A DNA stretch of 64,000 nucleotides from Candidatus Corynebacterium avicola (GCA_019114135.1 DXGC01000077.1:1-64000); one strand, 5' to 3'; positions 20,015 to 28,944 are shown, counted from the stretch's first letter. A program made the numbers and translations. Notes: generated by a model from the letters alone, not told the origin.

Positions 20015-20835
20015 GCTGGCTCTCGGACGCCGCGGCCCTGCGTGCGTCCCGCACTCCGTCGGTCCTGGTGACCCTCATCGCCCGCCAGGGGCACGCGCCC
20101 CGCGAGGCGGGGGCGAAGATGCTGGTCACCGTCGATGCGTCCTACGGGTCGATCGGCGGCGGCAATCTGGAGGCCGGCGCCGTCGCCCGGGCGCGGGAGA
20201 TGCTCACGGCGTCCGCCGGGGACGAAAAGACGCTGGACACCCCGGAGATCATGGAGTTCCGGCTCAACGACAAGGTCGCCTACGATCACGGCCGACAGTG
20301 CTGCGGCGGGACGGTGAGCGTGCTGCTGGAACCGCAGCCGGTACCACCGGCGGTGGTGGTGTTCGGCTGCGGTCATGTGGGCGTGGAGCTCGCCCGCATC
20401 CTGTCGCGTCAGGACGCTGACCTGTGGTTCTACGATTCCCGCCCCGAACAGGTCACGGCGTTGGCCGAGCAGGTCGCCGATAGTCCGGCGACGGTGCGGG
20501 TGGAACACACGATGCTTCCCGAATCCGAGGTGGAGGATATTCCGGACGGGGCGGATGTGCTGGTGATGACGCACGACCACGCCGAGGACCTGCACCTGTG
20601 CGAGGCGCTGCTGTCACGACTGCGGGATCCCGAGGGTCAGGGAACACTGGGATCGGTAGGGCTGATCGGGTCCTCGGCGAAGTGGACGCGGTTCCGGAAG
20701 AAACTGGGGGACGCCGGGTTCTCCGAGGACGAGATCTCCGGCATCCAGTGCCCGGTCGGTATCGCGGGGCTCGGCGGCAGTCACCCGGCGACGATCGCGG
20801 TGAGTATCGCCGCTGACCTGCTCAGTCGCGGTTGA
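20011..20835 (+). CDS. xdhC: XdhC, molybdenum cofactor insertion protein
   Basis: A 274-residue XdhC/CoxI protein. The N-terminal domain holds ARQGHAPREAGAKMLV, SIGGGNLEAGAV and QCCGGTVSVLLE, and the C-terminal Rossmann domain VVVFGCGHVGVELARIL and GLIGSSAKWTRFRKKL, ending in CPVGIAGLGGSHPATIAVSI. It carries sulfurated cofactor to XdhB. GTG start within a 4-base overlap. Its 3' end overlaps the convergent DUF488 gene by 14 bases. Confidence 0.92.
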
Positions 20836-21226
20836 GGTTGTCTTCCAGCCAGCCTTGGAGCACCTTCGCATGAGTGTGGTCGGTGTCCTTGCCGGCGAAG
20901 AGCAGGAGGACGTCGCCCTCGGCGAGGGCGTTCTGGAGCTCGGCGAGGATGTCGTCCAGCTCCCCGTCTGAGTGCCGTTCGTCGAGTTCCGCGCGGTAGG
21001 CGTCGCCGAACTGGTCCCAGTCGAGGGCGCCGGAGTGGAAGTCGGTCCGGAGGTGGGGAGACGGGGTCAGCTCCTTGGGCCAGCCGGCGAGCGGCAGGTC
21101 GTCCTTCCTCACCCCGCGGGGCCAGAGGCGGTCCACGAGGTAGTGGGCGGCGGTGTCGGCGGTGTCGGCGCTGTCTGCACTGCCGTCGCGGACGTCGTAG
21201 GCGCGGGCGATCTTCAGTGATCCCAT
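20822..21226 (-). CDS. DUF488 family protein
   Basis: A 134-residue protein with the DUF488 signature LVDRLWPRGVRKDDLPLAGW, LRTDFHSG and YRAELDE. Function unknown. Between RAYDVRDG and the signature there is an unusual Ala/Asp/Ser repeat (SADSADTADTAA), apparently an expansion in the loop. ATG 21226 has TACCCT 7 bases upstream, supporting a leaderless start there rather than an upstream in-frame codon. Confidence 0.75.
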   Translation of the reverse strand: MGSLKIARAYDVRDGSADSADTADTAAHYLVDRLWPRGVRKDDLPLAGWPKELTPSPHLRTDFHSGALDWDQFGDAYRAELDERHSDGELDDILAELQNALAEGDVLLLFAGKDTDHTHAKVLQGWLEDNLNRD

Positions 21227-21291
21227 GGCCCCGAGGGTACGCGCGAATCGCTGCACGGGCCGGGTCCCATCAGAAAGAATCGAACATATGG

Positions 21292-21320
21292 TTGACCACG
21301 ACCACGCATCAGAGTATAGT
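21292..21320 (+). promoter_or_regulatory. sigma-A type promoter of the HNH gene
   Basis: TTGACC (21292-21297), 17-base spacer, TATAGT (21315-21320): close to consensus at both boxes. It leaves a leader of about 27 bases with GGGGAGG before ATG 21355, so this gene is leadered, unlike many neighbours. Confidence 0.7.
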
Positions 21321-21354
21321 TTGGTCTAGAAACCACTTCGGGGAGGACGACACC

Positions 21355-22629
21355 ATGACCACCACGGCACCACCGGGCCCGCCTGACACTCGCGGGATCA
21401 CGAGCATCCAGTTCGTGCTGAACAACGGTGAACTGACAATCGTCGGTCACCTTGCTGGACTCCCGGCACGAGAGCGTGTCTCCTCCGCACTGGCACTGCG
21501 GGCACGATCCCGGTCCGACGCCATTCGATTCGCACACGCAGCCGAACTGACGAACCGCATGCCCGAACTGTACGGACGTGCGGTGACGACCGGCACGGTG
21601 ACGGTGGAGCACTTCGACACCATCTGGGGACGGATCAACCGTCAGCTGACCACGGTCCCGGCCGGTGCGGTCGATGAACTGCTCGCCGTGCTCGATGCCG
21701 CGGTTGCCCGGCACGTCACCGACTGGCTGGTCACCTCCCCCAACCCGGTGTCGCTGTCGGACCTGCGCGACCGCGTGGACGAGGCACTGCTCGACATCGC
21801 CCCGGACCTCATGGACCGCACAGCGGAGGCCGAGGAGAACACCACCACCCTGCACCGCCGGGGCAACACCTTCATCCTCACCGCCGGCTCCCAGACCACC
21901 AGTGCCGCCATCGCCGACGCTCTGGAGGAGAAGGCGCGGGACCGGCTGGCAGACCTGCGTCGCGAACGAACGAAGCTGGACGCGGACGATGCCGCCGAGC
22001 TTCCCGGGCTGCCGACCGTGTCCCAGGTCAAGGGCGAGGTTCTACTCGGCCTGCTCGGTGATTCCCCGGAGAGGATGAAGATCCGGGTCAACCTGTTCCG
22101 GGGAACCGTCGACGGGATCCACGGCATCGGCGCCGGCTACGTCGGCGGAGTCGGCTGGATCGACACCATCAGCGCGGACAAGCTCGAGTCGGCGGCGACG
22201 GTGGTCCGCGAGATCACCACCGACCCGGAGGAGTACCCCACCTCCGACCACTACCGCTTCCGGTTCACCGACAAGCTCTTCCTCGAGGGGCGAGACGGAC
22301 ACTGCCGGTTCCCCTCCTGCACCGTGCCGGCGTCACAGTGCGAGAACGACCACATCGTGAGCTCCCCCTACACCGACCCGACGAGCGACGGTGCAACGCA
22401 TGTCAGCAACGGGCAAAAGCTCTGCAAGCCCCACCACCAGGCAAAGACCGAAGGAGCCTGGACCTGCCACACGAGCGACGGCGGCTACACGATCCACTGG
22501 ACCGGACCCGACGGACACAGCGTCACCACTCTCGCCTCCGGCCCCCTGGCCAGGTTCAGGGGAATGAGTCCGGAGGAGGTCGCCGCCATCGCCACAAGGG
22601 ACGTCCCCGACATCCCCGCCCTGGAATAA
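21355..22629 (+). CDS. DUF222 / HNH endonuclease domain protein
   Basis: A 424-residue protein: DUF222 helical region at about 30-300 and a C-terminal HNH nuclease motif, CRFPSC, then CENDHIVSS (catalytic His), and LCKPHHQAKTEGAW, with four Cys likely binding zinc. This architecture is abundant and multicopy in Corynebacterium and mycobacteria (13E12-type repeats); a nuclease role is assumed, not shown. ATG 21355 has GGGGAGG upstream. It is a single gene with its own promoter and a 3' hairpin. Confidence 0.85.
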   Translation: MTTTAPPGPPDTRGITSIQFVLNNGELTIVGHLAGLPARERVSSALALRARSRSDAIRFAHAAELTNRMPELYGRAVTTGTVTVEHFDTIWGRINRQLTTVPAGAVDELLAVLDAAVARHVTDWLVTSPNPVSLSDLRDRVDEALLDIAPDLMDRTAEAEENTTTLHRRGNTFILTAGSQTTSAAIADALEEKARDRLADLRRERTKLDADDAAELPGLPTVSQVKGEVLLGLLGDSPERMKIRVNLFRGTVDGIHGIGAGYVGGVGWIDTISADKLESAATVVREITTDPEEYPTSDHYRFRFTDKLFLEGRDGHCRFPSCTVPASQCENDHIVSSPYTDPTSDGATHVSNGQKLCKPHHQAKTEGAWTCHTSDGGYTIHWTGPDGHSVTTLASGPLARFRGMSPEEVAAIATRDVPDIPALE

Positions 22630-22657
22630 CTCCAGTACAGCCCCCGGAAACACTTCA

Positions 22658-22684
22658 GCCCCCACCGTCAGTGACGGTAGGGGC
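22658..22684 (+). terminator. hairpin 3' of the HNH gene
   Basis: ACCGTCA-G-TGACGGT (22664-22678) is flanked by GCCCC and GGGGC arms with one unpaired position, centred 42 bases past the HNH stop. No T tract follows, so it may act on both converging transcripts or only as a stabilising end. Confidence 0.5.
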
Positions 22685-22768
22685 CAGGAGTGCTGGGTCA
22701 GCGCTTTGTTCAGGGCTTGGTCCGGCGCTTCGGTCGGAAAATGATGATGGAGAAGTTGAGGACGCGGC

Positions 22769-23071
22769 CTACTTCTTCTTCCCGGAGACTGCACCGACGA
22801 TCCACAGGAAGATCACGGCACCGAGCAGGCAGGTGAAGAAGCTGAACCACAAGCTTCCGCCCGCAACGTCGACGTTAAACAGACTCAGCAGCCAACCGCC
22901 GATGAAGCCGCCGATCACACCGACGACGATGTTGAGCATTACGCCCATCTGCTTGTCGGTCTTCATGATCTTCGAACCGATCCAACCGGCGAGACCACCG
23001 ATGATGACCCAGCCGATGAAGCCGAGAGTGGGGGCCGAGCCCGCTGCAAGAACAAAAGTGTTGGTATCCAT
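22769..23071 (-). CDS. GlsB/YeaQ/YmgE-family membrane protein
   Basis: A 100-residue protein with three hydrophobic helices: GFIGWVIIGGLAGWIGSKIM, NIVVGVIGGFIGGWLLSLF and a C-terminal helix ending GKKK. The repeated glycine motif is diagnostic of the GlsB family. Start ATG 23071 has AAAGG 6 bases upstream. Paralogue of the gene at 15603-15962; it diverges from a small secreted protein gene with only 35 bases between. Confidence 0.8.
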   Translation of the reverse strand: MDTNTFVLAAGSAPTLGFIGWVIIGGLAGWIGSKIMKTDKQMGVMLNIVVGVIGGFIGGWLLSLFNVDVAGGSLWFSFFTCLLGAVIFLWIVGAVSGKKK

Positions 23072-23106
23072 ATCGCCTTTGTACACCCTGGGGCATAATT
23101 GAGGCC

Positions 23107-23397
23107 ATGGCAACAATGAACAGAACTCACCGCTCCCGCGTGATGGCCCTCGCTACTGCTGCGACCCTCACCGCCGGAACCGCTGTCGCCACCACCGGCG
23201 CGGCCTCCGCACAGGACCTCCCGAGCACCGGCTCCCTCACCACCGTCACCGAGAACGAGACCGTGTCCTCGCTGATTTCGCTCTCCACCGACACCGACGC
23301 CGTCGGCTCCCTGGCCAGTGTCTTCGGCATGCTGGCCTCCGGCAGCCTCGCGGCCGGCTCTTGGCAGTCCGTGCCGGGCTCGGCCAACAACGGCTAG
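23107..23397 (+). CDS. small secreted protein, unknown
   Basis: A 96-residue protein. Basic start, an Ala/Thr-rich hydrophobic segment and a signal-peptidase site after ASA (about residue 35) leave a mature peptide of about 60 residues rich in Ser, Thr, Leu and Ala with no Cys. No family recognised. ATG 23107 has CATAAT exactly 7 bases upstream, so the mRNA is probably leaderless; ATG 23116 is a possible second start. Confidence 0.55.
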   Translation: MATMNRTHRSRVMALATAATLTAGTAVATTGAASAQDLPSTGSLTTVTENETVSSLISLSTDTDAVGSLASVFGMLASGSLAAGSWQSVPGSANNG

Positions 23398-23420
23398 AGC
23401 CAGCCAGAACTGACTGAAGC

Positions 23421-24161
23421 CTAGTACCCGTCCGGCAGCGCCACCGCGTGCAGTTCCTCGGACACCTGCTGGGCCAGCGACTCGTCCGACCACAGCGTCC
23501 GGACGACCTGCTCACTGGAACCGTCCGGCAGTGACGGCACCATCCCGGTGAGGCTGTCGCGCAGGTGCCGCAGGACGCGCTCCTGCGCGTCGCGACGCAC
23601 GAACGGGACCGGCTCCTCGCCGCGTCCGGTGTGGTGCGGCAGGTCGGGAACCAGTCCCCAGCTGCTGCGGTAGATGTCGTAGCCGACCAGCTCCTCACCG
23701 TTGTCGAGGATCAGCGTGTCCTCGCAGCGTATGCGGGTGTAGTTCGGCGACTCTGTGGCGTCGACGCAGGCCAGCTGTTCCTCGTCGAGCAGACTGACCC
23801 ACAGCGATGCCTGGACCCCGGGCTGCCGGTAGGGTGCGGCGGCGATGTAGCCGCGGGGACTGACGTGGGCGGTGAAGGCGGTGCCGGTGTCGGGGACGCA
23901 CGCCCGGAGGAACGGGACGACCGGGGAGACCCCGTTGGCCCGCAGTTTCGTGCGCATGACCCCGGGAGAGGCATTCGACCCCACCGCCACGACGGCGGTG
24001 CGTCCCAGGTCAGTGGCGATGTCGGCGAGTCCGGCGGTGCCGGGGAAGAAGCCGTCGTCGGTGAGTGTCCCCGAGGTCCCCGGCCAGTGTCCCGGGTAGA
24101 GCCAGGGGGTGGCGGTGAGGTCGACATCGAGACAGGGTGCATGTGCGGTGCTCTCATTCAT
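23421..24161 (-). CDS. unknown protein, possibly gamma-glutamylcyclotransferase-like
   Basis: A 246-residue cytosolic protein that I do not firmly recognise. VVAVGSNASPGVMRTKL followed by YIAAAPYRQPGVQASLWVSL and ESPNYTRIRC recalls the YGSN turn and beta-barrel of gamma-glutamylcyclotransferase-like proteins, but the match is loose. Start ATG 24161 has GGAAAG upstream; it is divergent from a TetR gene with 55 bases between, so the TetR protein may control it. Confidence 0.5.
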   Translation of the reverse strand: MNESTAHAPCLDVDLTATPWLYPGHWPGTSGTLTDDGFFPGTAGLADIATDLGRTAVVAVGSNASPGVMRTKLRANGVSPVVPFLRACVPDTGTAFTAHVSPRGYIAAAPYRQPGVQASLWVSLLDEEQLACVDATESPNYTRIRCEDTLILDNGEELVGYDIYRSSWGLVPDLPHHTGRGEEPVPFVRRDAQERVLRHLRDSLTGMVPSLPDGSSEQVVRTLWSDESLAQQVSEELHAVALPDGY

Positions 24162-24180
24162 TGCACTTTCCACCCTACGC

Positions 24181-24203
24181 GCCGGAGCCGGGAGCCCTCC
24201 GGC
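24181..24203. promoter_or_regulatory. inverted repeat between divergent genes
   Basis: GCCGGAG (24181-24187) and CTCCGGC (24197-24203) form a 7-bp inverted repeat with 9 bases between, immediately upstream of the TATCGT -10 box of the TetR gene. A plausible operator for that regulator. Confidence 0.4.
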
Positions 24204-24216
24204 TATCGTTGTATCC

Positions 24217-24810
24217 ATGCGTACGACCACCGGCTCCTCCCGCCGGGATGACATTCTCGATGCCGTCGACCGTCTCCTCGGGGTCGGCGGCGTCCATGCG
24301 GTGACCATGAGGAAGGTCGCGGCGGAGGCGGGCGTCTCCCTGCGGCTCGTGCAGTACTACGGAACGAACAAGGACACACTGCTCACCGCCGCCCTCGACC
24401 GCGCCACCGAGCGCAGCGTCGACCGGTGGCGATGTTCCCGTGCCACGGACGCCGAGGACGCCTCCCCCTCCCTGCGGGCGGTGATCGAGGGCTACTTCGA
24501 CTCCTCCCTGCCGGTCGACGAGGAGACCCGCGCCCTGCACCGCGTGGGCGTGTCGATGGAGCTGATGGCGGTGACCGGGATGGAGCCGGCCGCCTCGGCG
24601 TACCAGCGTCACCTCGACGCCACGGCCTCGGAGTTCACCGCCGCCTGCCTGACAGCCGTTCCCGAGCTCGGCGAGGAGGTCGCCGGACGCATCGTCGACA
24701 CCGCCATGGCCCTCGGCCACGGGCTGGGATCCTTGCTGATGTCGGGACGCATCAGCGAGGACGCCGCGCGTTCCACCGTCGCCGACATGGTCGCCGACCT
24801 GCCGGGCTAG
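24217..24810 (+). CDS. TetR-family transcriptional regulator
   Basis: A 197-residue TetR protein: DNA-binding domain at about 8-55 (RRDDILDAVDRLLGVGGVHA, then RKVAAEAGVSLRLVQYYGTN) and a helical ligand domain. ATG 24217 has TATCGT exactly 7 bases upstream. The divergent unknown gene and the facing inverted repeat suggest local control. Ligand unknown. Confidence 0.85.
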   Translation: MRTTTGSSRRDDILDAVDRLLGVGGVHAVTMRKVAAEAGVSLRLVQYYGTNKDTLLTAALDRATERSVDRWRCSRATDAEDASPSLRAVIEGYFDSSLPVDEETRALHRVGVSMELMAVTGMEPAASAYQRHLDATASEFTAACLTAVPELGEEVAGRIVDTAMALGHGLGSLLMSGRISEDAARSTVADMVADLPG

Positions 24811-24823
24811 CTGTACGGCAGAC

Positions 24824-25849
24824 TCAGCTGAACCGGCGCAGCAGCCTCGAGGCCTCCTGCGCCAGCCGTCGGACGACCTGTCCGGCAGGTTCCTGCTGCG
24901 TGAGCAGGCCGATCCCCTGTCCCGCGTGCAGCTTCAGCTCGTCGGCGTACTCGCCGCCGGGGGCGCGGGCGGCCACGAGTTCCTCGTCGGTGACCGACAC
25001 ATCACCGGCGTAGCGGTCGACGAAGTCATTGCGCACCGTGCGGGTGGGCCAGGTCTCGACGTCCCAGTCGACCTGCTCGGCCCGGTCGTAGATGTCGGTG
25101 AGCACGGCGTGCCGGGAGGACGCCCGGACCGCAGCCGCCCGCAGGTCCGCGGACCCCATGGCCTCGGGTGAGCCGAGCAGCGCGGTGCCGATCCAGGCGG
25201 CGTCCGCGCCGGCGCCGAGCGCAGCGGCGACGCCACGTCCCGACCCGATGCCACCGGCGACAGCGACCGGCACGGCCGGGGCGTTGACCGACACATAGGC
25301 CATGATGTTCTGCATCAACGCCATGGTGCCGACGCGTCCGGTGTGGCCACCTGCGTCGGAGCCCTGGGCACAGATGACGTCGACGTCGGCGTCGAGTGCC
25401 TGTCGGAGCTGCAGGCGGGTGTTCACCGGGGCGACGACGCTGATCCCGGCGTCGTGGGCACGTTTCACCCAAGGGCCCGGGTCGCCGAAACCGAGGGAGA
25501 GCACGGTGGGGTTGGCGGCGATGGCGGCGTCGAACTGCTCGGAGCGTCCGGTGGCGGCCACGTCGGCGTCGAGCGCCCACACCATCAACCCGATGCCGAA
25601 GTTGCCGCCGTCGCTGGCGGTCTCAGCGTTCTCCGCGATCCACTCGGGACCGGTGTTGGACCCGACCCCGATCATCCCCAGTCCGCCGGCGGAGCTGACG
25701 GCGGCGGCGAGCTCACCACCTGCACGTCCTGCCATCGGGGCCCCGATGATCGGGACGTCGATACCCCACAGCCGGGTGAGCAGTGTGTCCAGGCCGAGGG
25801 AACTGGTCCGGTCGACGTTGCCCCCTGGTGAGTGTCGGCTCTGAGTCAT
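24824..25849 (-). CDS. nitronate monooxygenase / 2-nitropropane dioxygenase-like
   Basis: A 341-residue TIM-barrel flavoprotein: IIGAPMAGRAGGELAAAVS, GGLGMIGVG, the QGSDAGGHTGR phosphate-binding loop with His, and VAGGIGSGRGVAAALGAGADA. These define the NMO/NPD family, which uses FMN to oxidise nitronates or acts on unknown substrates. ATG 25849 has AGAGGAC upstream. Alone in its unit, divergent from a small membrane protein gene. Confidence 0.82.
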   Translation of the reverse strand: MTQSRHSPGGNVDRTSSLGLDTLLTRLWGIDVPIIGAPMAGRAGGELAAAVSSAGGLGMIGVGSNTGPEWIAENAETASDGGNFGIGLMVWALDADVAATGRSEQFDAAIAANPTVLSLGFGDPGPWVKRAHDAGISVVAPVNTRLQLRQALDADVDVICAQGSDAGGHTGRVGTMALMQNIMAYVSVNAPAVPVAVAGGIGSGRGVAAALGAGADAAWIGTALLGSPEAMGSADLRAAAVRASSRHAVLTDIYDRAEQVDWDVETWPTRTVRNDFVDRYAGDVSVTDEELVAARAPGGEYADELKLHAGQGIGLLTQQEPAGQVVRRLAQEASRLLRRFS

Positions 25850-25940
25850 GTCGTCCTCTGGGTTGTTCTTCGGGTTGTCCTTCTCGGGATTCGGTGTCTC
25901 TCATCGAGCGTACCTGGCGGCAGGGGTACCCTGATTGACC

Positions 25941-26261
25941 ATGGAGATGAAACTCAACAAAGCCAAGGACGTCAACACCGCTCCCCTCGTCGCCCTCGGA
26001 CTCGTCGGTGGCTGGGTGACCGCCCGGGAGACCGGCATCCGACCGCTGGGCACCGTCCCGATGATCGCCGCCCTGGGCTGGGCGAACCGCACCTGGGTCG
26101 CCAAGGGCGGCGCCCCACTGGCCATCGGTCTGACCAGTGGTTTCCTCGGCGCCTTCGGCGTCTCCCACCCGCTCGCCAAGAAGATGGGTGCCTGGCCGTC
26201 GGTCATCACCGTCACCGCCGCTGCCGCCGGTGCGGCACACTTCCTCTCGGACGCGAAGTAG
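25941..26261 (+). CDS. small membrane protein, unknown
   Basis: A 106-residue protein with about three hydrophobic segments (APLVALGLVGGWVTA, LAIGLTSGFLGAFG, VITVTAAAAGAAHFL) and a basic middle. No family recognised. ATG 25941 (MEMKLNKAK) is chosen because TACCCT lies 8 bases upstream; an in-frame TTG two codons earlier is less likely. Confidence 0.6.
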   Translation: MEMKLNKAKDVNTAPLVALGLVGGWVTARETGIRPLGTVPMIAALGWANRTWVAKGGAPLAIGLTSGFLGAFGVSHPLAKKMGAWPSVITVTAAAAGAAHFLSDAK

Positions 26262-26276
26262 CTCCGGGGCTACCCG

Positions 26277-26768
26277 CTACTCCACCGTCGCGAACCACGC
26301 GCCGACGGTGTTCTGCGCCAGGGCGACCAGCTCTTCCTGGTGCGGTTCGATGTCCCCGGTGAACACCACCGGGTCCGCCACCCGCGTCCAACCGAAGCCG
26401 GTGGAGATCGACTCCATCGCCTTCTCCGCACCGGTGGTGTCGTAGCCGCCGCGGATCCAGTAGCTGAACATCTTGTCCACCCCCTGGTTCTCGACGTAGG
26501 TGGAGTCGAAGTAGTGCTTCAGCGCGCCGGAGATGTAGCCGAAATTCGCGGTGGTGCCGAGCAGGACGGCATCGGCCGCGGCGAGTTCCGCGGCGTCGGG
26601 GTGCAGGGCGTCGCGTTCGACGATCTGCAGCTGCCGCTCGGCGGGAAGGTCGGCGGGCAGTTCCGCGTTGACCTGTTCCGCGGCGTCCTTCGCGGCGTCG
26701 ATGACGGTCTGCGCCATCCCGCGGATCTTCTCGGTGGGACTGTGGTGGACGATCAGAAGGTGGGCCAT
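26277..26768 (-). CDS. flavodoxin-like NAD(P)H oxidoreductase
   Basis: A 163-residue flavodoxin-fold protein: LLIVHHSPTEKIRGMAQTV is the FMN phosphate-binding region and LGTTANFGYISGALKHYFD the second FMN loop, as in WrbA/NADPH-dependent FMN reductases. Start ATG 26768 matches the first strand. It is divergent from the GATase-like gene with 28 bases between. Confidence 0.75.
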   Translation of the reverse strand: MAHLLIVHHSPTEKIRGMAQTVIDAAKDAAEQVNAELPADLPAERQLQIVERDALHPDAAELAAADAVLLGTTANFGYISGALKHYFDSTYVENQGVDKMFSYWIRGGYDTTGAEKAMESISTGFGWTRVADPVVFTGDIEPHQEELVALAQNTVGAWFATVE

Positions 26769-26796
26769 GGTCCCATCATGAACGTATCCTTGTCCC

Positions 26797-27513
26797 ATGA
26801 CCACCGACCTGTTGAGCACCGTTGTCCTGCGCCACGTCGTCGTCGAGGACGCCGGAGTGTGGGAGGACCTCCTGCAGCCGACGTATGCCGACGTCGGCGT
26901 GGATTTCCCGCCCGGTCCCCTCGAGGCTGACCTGCTCGTCGTGATGGGTGGCCCGGTGAGCGCGGACGCCACCCGCTACCCCCACCTGGCGGAGATCGTC
27001 GACCTGCTGCGGTCGCGTCATGCGGCAGGACGCCCCGTCGTGGGCGTGGGTCTGGGTGCGCAGCTGCTGGCCATCGCGCTGGACGGCAATATCGTCCCCG
27101 GGTCGGGTCCGATGCAGATCGGCTGGTCGCCGGTGACCTTGACCGAACAGGGGGCGGACAGCCCGCTGCGGCACCTGGCTGAGCTGCCGGTGCTGCACTG
27201 GCACGGTGACCGCATCGAGCTGCCGGACGGTCCGGCGGCGATCGGGGCGGGTATCGAGCGCCTGGCCTTCGACGACAATTCGCCGGTGCAGGCCTTCCGG
27301 TCGAACCACGCCCTGGGCCTGCAGTTCCACCCGCAGTTCGATCCCGCACGGATCGACGAGTGGCTGGAGGGGCACGCCAGGGAGATCGAGCAGCAGGACG
27401 TCGACCTCGAGCAGTTGCGGGCGGACACGGAGGAGTACGGTCCGGCGGCCGTCGAACCGTCCCAGATGATGCTGGTCGAGTGGTTGCGGGGCACCGGCAT
27501 CCTCGCCAACTGA
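26797..27513 (+). CDS. class I glutamine amidotransferase-like protein lacking the catalytic Cys
   Basis: A 238-residue protein with a GATase1 fold: VVMGGPVSADATRYPHL, then GVGLGAQLLA where active members have GxCxGxQ, so the nucleophile Cys is Gly (G85, codon GGT). The His motif is present as LQFHPQ, but the usual Glu after HP is Gln. Hydrolysis of glutamine is therefore unlikely; a binding or regulatory role is more probable. ATG 26797 has TATCCT 6 bases upstream. Followed 39 bases later by the gamma carbonic anhydrase gene with its own -10 box. Confidence 0.75.
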   Translation: MTTDLLSTVVLRHVVVEDAGVWEDLLQPTYADVGVDFPPGPLEADLLVVMGGPVSADATRYPHLAEIVDLLRSRHAAGRPVVGVGLGAQLLAIALDGNIVPGSGPMQIGWSPVTLTEQGADSPLRHLAELPVLHWHGDRIELPDGPAAIGAGIERLAFDDNSPVQAFRSNHALGLQFHPQFDPARIDEWLEGHAREIEQQDVDLEQLRADTEEYGPAAVEPSQMMLVEWLRGTGILAN

Positions 27514-27552
27514 CGGCGGCGAAGTTCCCGGCAGGTAGTTACAGTGGGAAAC

Positions 27553-28131
27553 ATGTCTACCTTCCAGAATCCCCGCACCACCGGACCGCTGATCCTGCCG
27601 TACGACGGCAGGTCGCCGAGGATCCACGAGAACGCGTACATCGCACCGAATGCGGTGATCATCGGCGATGTCGAGATCGGCGCCGATTCCTCGGTGTTCT
27701 ACGGGGCGGTGATCCGCGGTGACGTGGGCGCGATCCGGATCGGTGAGCGCACGAACATCCAGGACAACAGCGTGGTCCACGTGGACTCCGGCGCGGCCTG
27801 CGTGCTGGGTGATGACGTGACCGTGGGGCACCAGGCGCTGGTCCACGGCCTCAGCGTCGGCGACGGCACGCTGGTGGGCATGTCGTCCTCACTGCTCAGC
27901 GGGTCAACGGTGGGTTCCGGGGTGATCATCGGTGCCGGGGCGGTGGTCCTGGAGGGCACCGAGATTCCGGACGCCTCGCTGGCCGCAGGGTTGCCAGCAA
28001 AGGTTCGCCGGGAGCTGTCGGAGGAGGAGCGCAAGGGACTGATCCACCACGCCGCCGGGTACGTGGAGATCGCCAAGGGACAGTCGGAGCCGGGGGACGC
28101 ACTGAGTCTGGACGAGGTGCGGTTCAGCTGA
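27553..28131 (+). CDS. gamma-class carbonic anhydrase-like hexapeptide-repeat protein
   Basis: A 192-residue left-handed beta-helix protein. Hexapeptide repeats run from IAPNAVIIGDVEIG to GSGVIIGAGAVV, and the zinc ligands appear as VVHVD and VGHQALVHG (three His). Members of this YrdA/PaaY/CaiE-like group are either carbonic anhydrases or metal-binding proteins of unknown role. ATG 27553 has TACAGT exactly 7 bases upstream, which decides this start over GTG 27544. Confidence 0.82.
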   Translation: MSTFQNPRTTGPLILPYDGRSPRIHENAYIAPNAVIIGDVEIGADSSVFYGAVIRGDVGAIRIGERTNIQDNSVVHVDSGAACVLGDDVTVGHQALVHGLSVGDGTLVGMSSSLLSGSTVGSGVIIGAGAVVLEGTEIPDASLAAGLPAKVRRELSEEERKGLIHHAAGYVEIAKGQSEPGDALSLDEVRFS

Positions 28132-28143
28132 TCACTACTGGCC

Positions 28144-28902
28144 CTACTGATCCAGCAGATCGACCAGCGCCGGCAGCCCCTCGGCCGCCGTCGTACGCAA
28201 GGACCAGGTGGTCAGCGGGGTGAGGTCGGTGTCGGCGGCACTGATCTCGACGATGGGAACTCCCCTGGCGGCGGCAACCTGCGGCAGTCCTGCGGCCGGG
28301 TAGACGACCCCGCTGGTGCCGACGATGACCACGAGGTCGCAGTTCTGCATGGACTGCTCGGCTTCGGCGAAGTCCTGTTGCGGCAGAGCCTCGCCGAACC
28401 ACACCACACCGGGACGCACCGGGTTACCGCACAGTGAGCAGGACGGCGGGGTCAGCCGCTCCACCGGTTCGGTCGGCAGTTCGGGTTCAGCGGCCGGGGC
28501 TCCGCAGATCGTGCAGCGGAAGGCGAAGAGGCTGCCGTGCAGGTGGGAGACATCCGACGAGCCGGCGCGCTCGTGCAGGTCGTCGATGTTCTGGGTGGTG
28601 ACGTGGACGTCCACACCTTCAGCGAGGTTTGGCCAGTCGGCGATGGCGGTGTGGCCGGGGTTCGGGTCGGCGGTGCGGGCCTTGGCCGCCCGCCACAGGT
28701 ACCAGGCCCACATGGGTTCGGGGTCGCGGGCCCAGGAGTCGATGCTGGCCATGGCCTGCGGGTCGACGTGGCTCCACAGGCCGGTGGTGGCGTCGCGGAA
28801 GGTGTCGAGTCCGGAGTCGGCGCTGATCCCTGCGCCGGTGAACACCTCGACGCGGCGGGCGTCCCGGACGGCGGTGGCGAGGTCCTGCGGTAGCTCACTC
28901 AT
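28144..28902 (-). CDS. cobB: SIR2-family NAD-dependent protein deacylase
   Basis: A 252-residue sirtuin: FTGAGISADSGLDTFRD at residue 20, TQNIDDLHERAG, catalytic His in SHLHGSLF, zinc ligands C-x2-C and C-x2-C (CTIC, CSLC), and VRPGVVWFGEALP, VVIVGTSGVVYPAAGLP. Class III features suggest deacylation (acetyl or succinyl) of lysines, with nicotinamide and O-acyl-ADP-ribose formed. ATG 28902 has TACTCT exactly 7 bases upstream. Symbol by family. Confidence 0.88.
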   Translation of the reverse strand: MSELPQDLATAVRDARRVEVFTGAGISADSGLDTFRDATTGLWSHVDPQAMASIDSWARDPEPMWAWYLWRAAKARTADPNPGHTAIADWPNLAEGVDVHVTTQNIDDLHERAGSSDVSHLHGSLFAFRCTICGAPAAEPELPTEPVERLTPPSCSLCGNPVRPGVVWFGEALPQQDFAEAEQSMQNCDLVVIVGTSGVVYPAAGLPQVAAARGVPIVEISAADTDLTPLTTWSLRTTAAEGLPALVDLLDQ

Positions 28903-28944
28903 ATTTTCCAGAGTAGCTACCTCCGAGGCCCGATCGGTCCCAGG

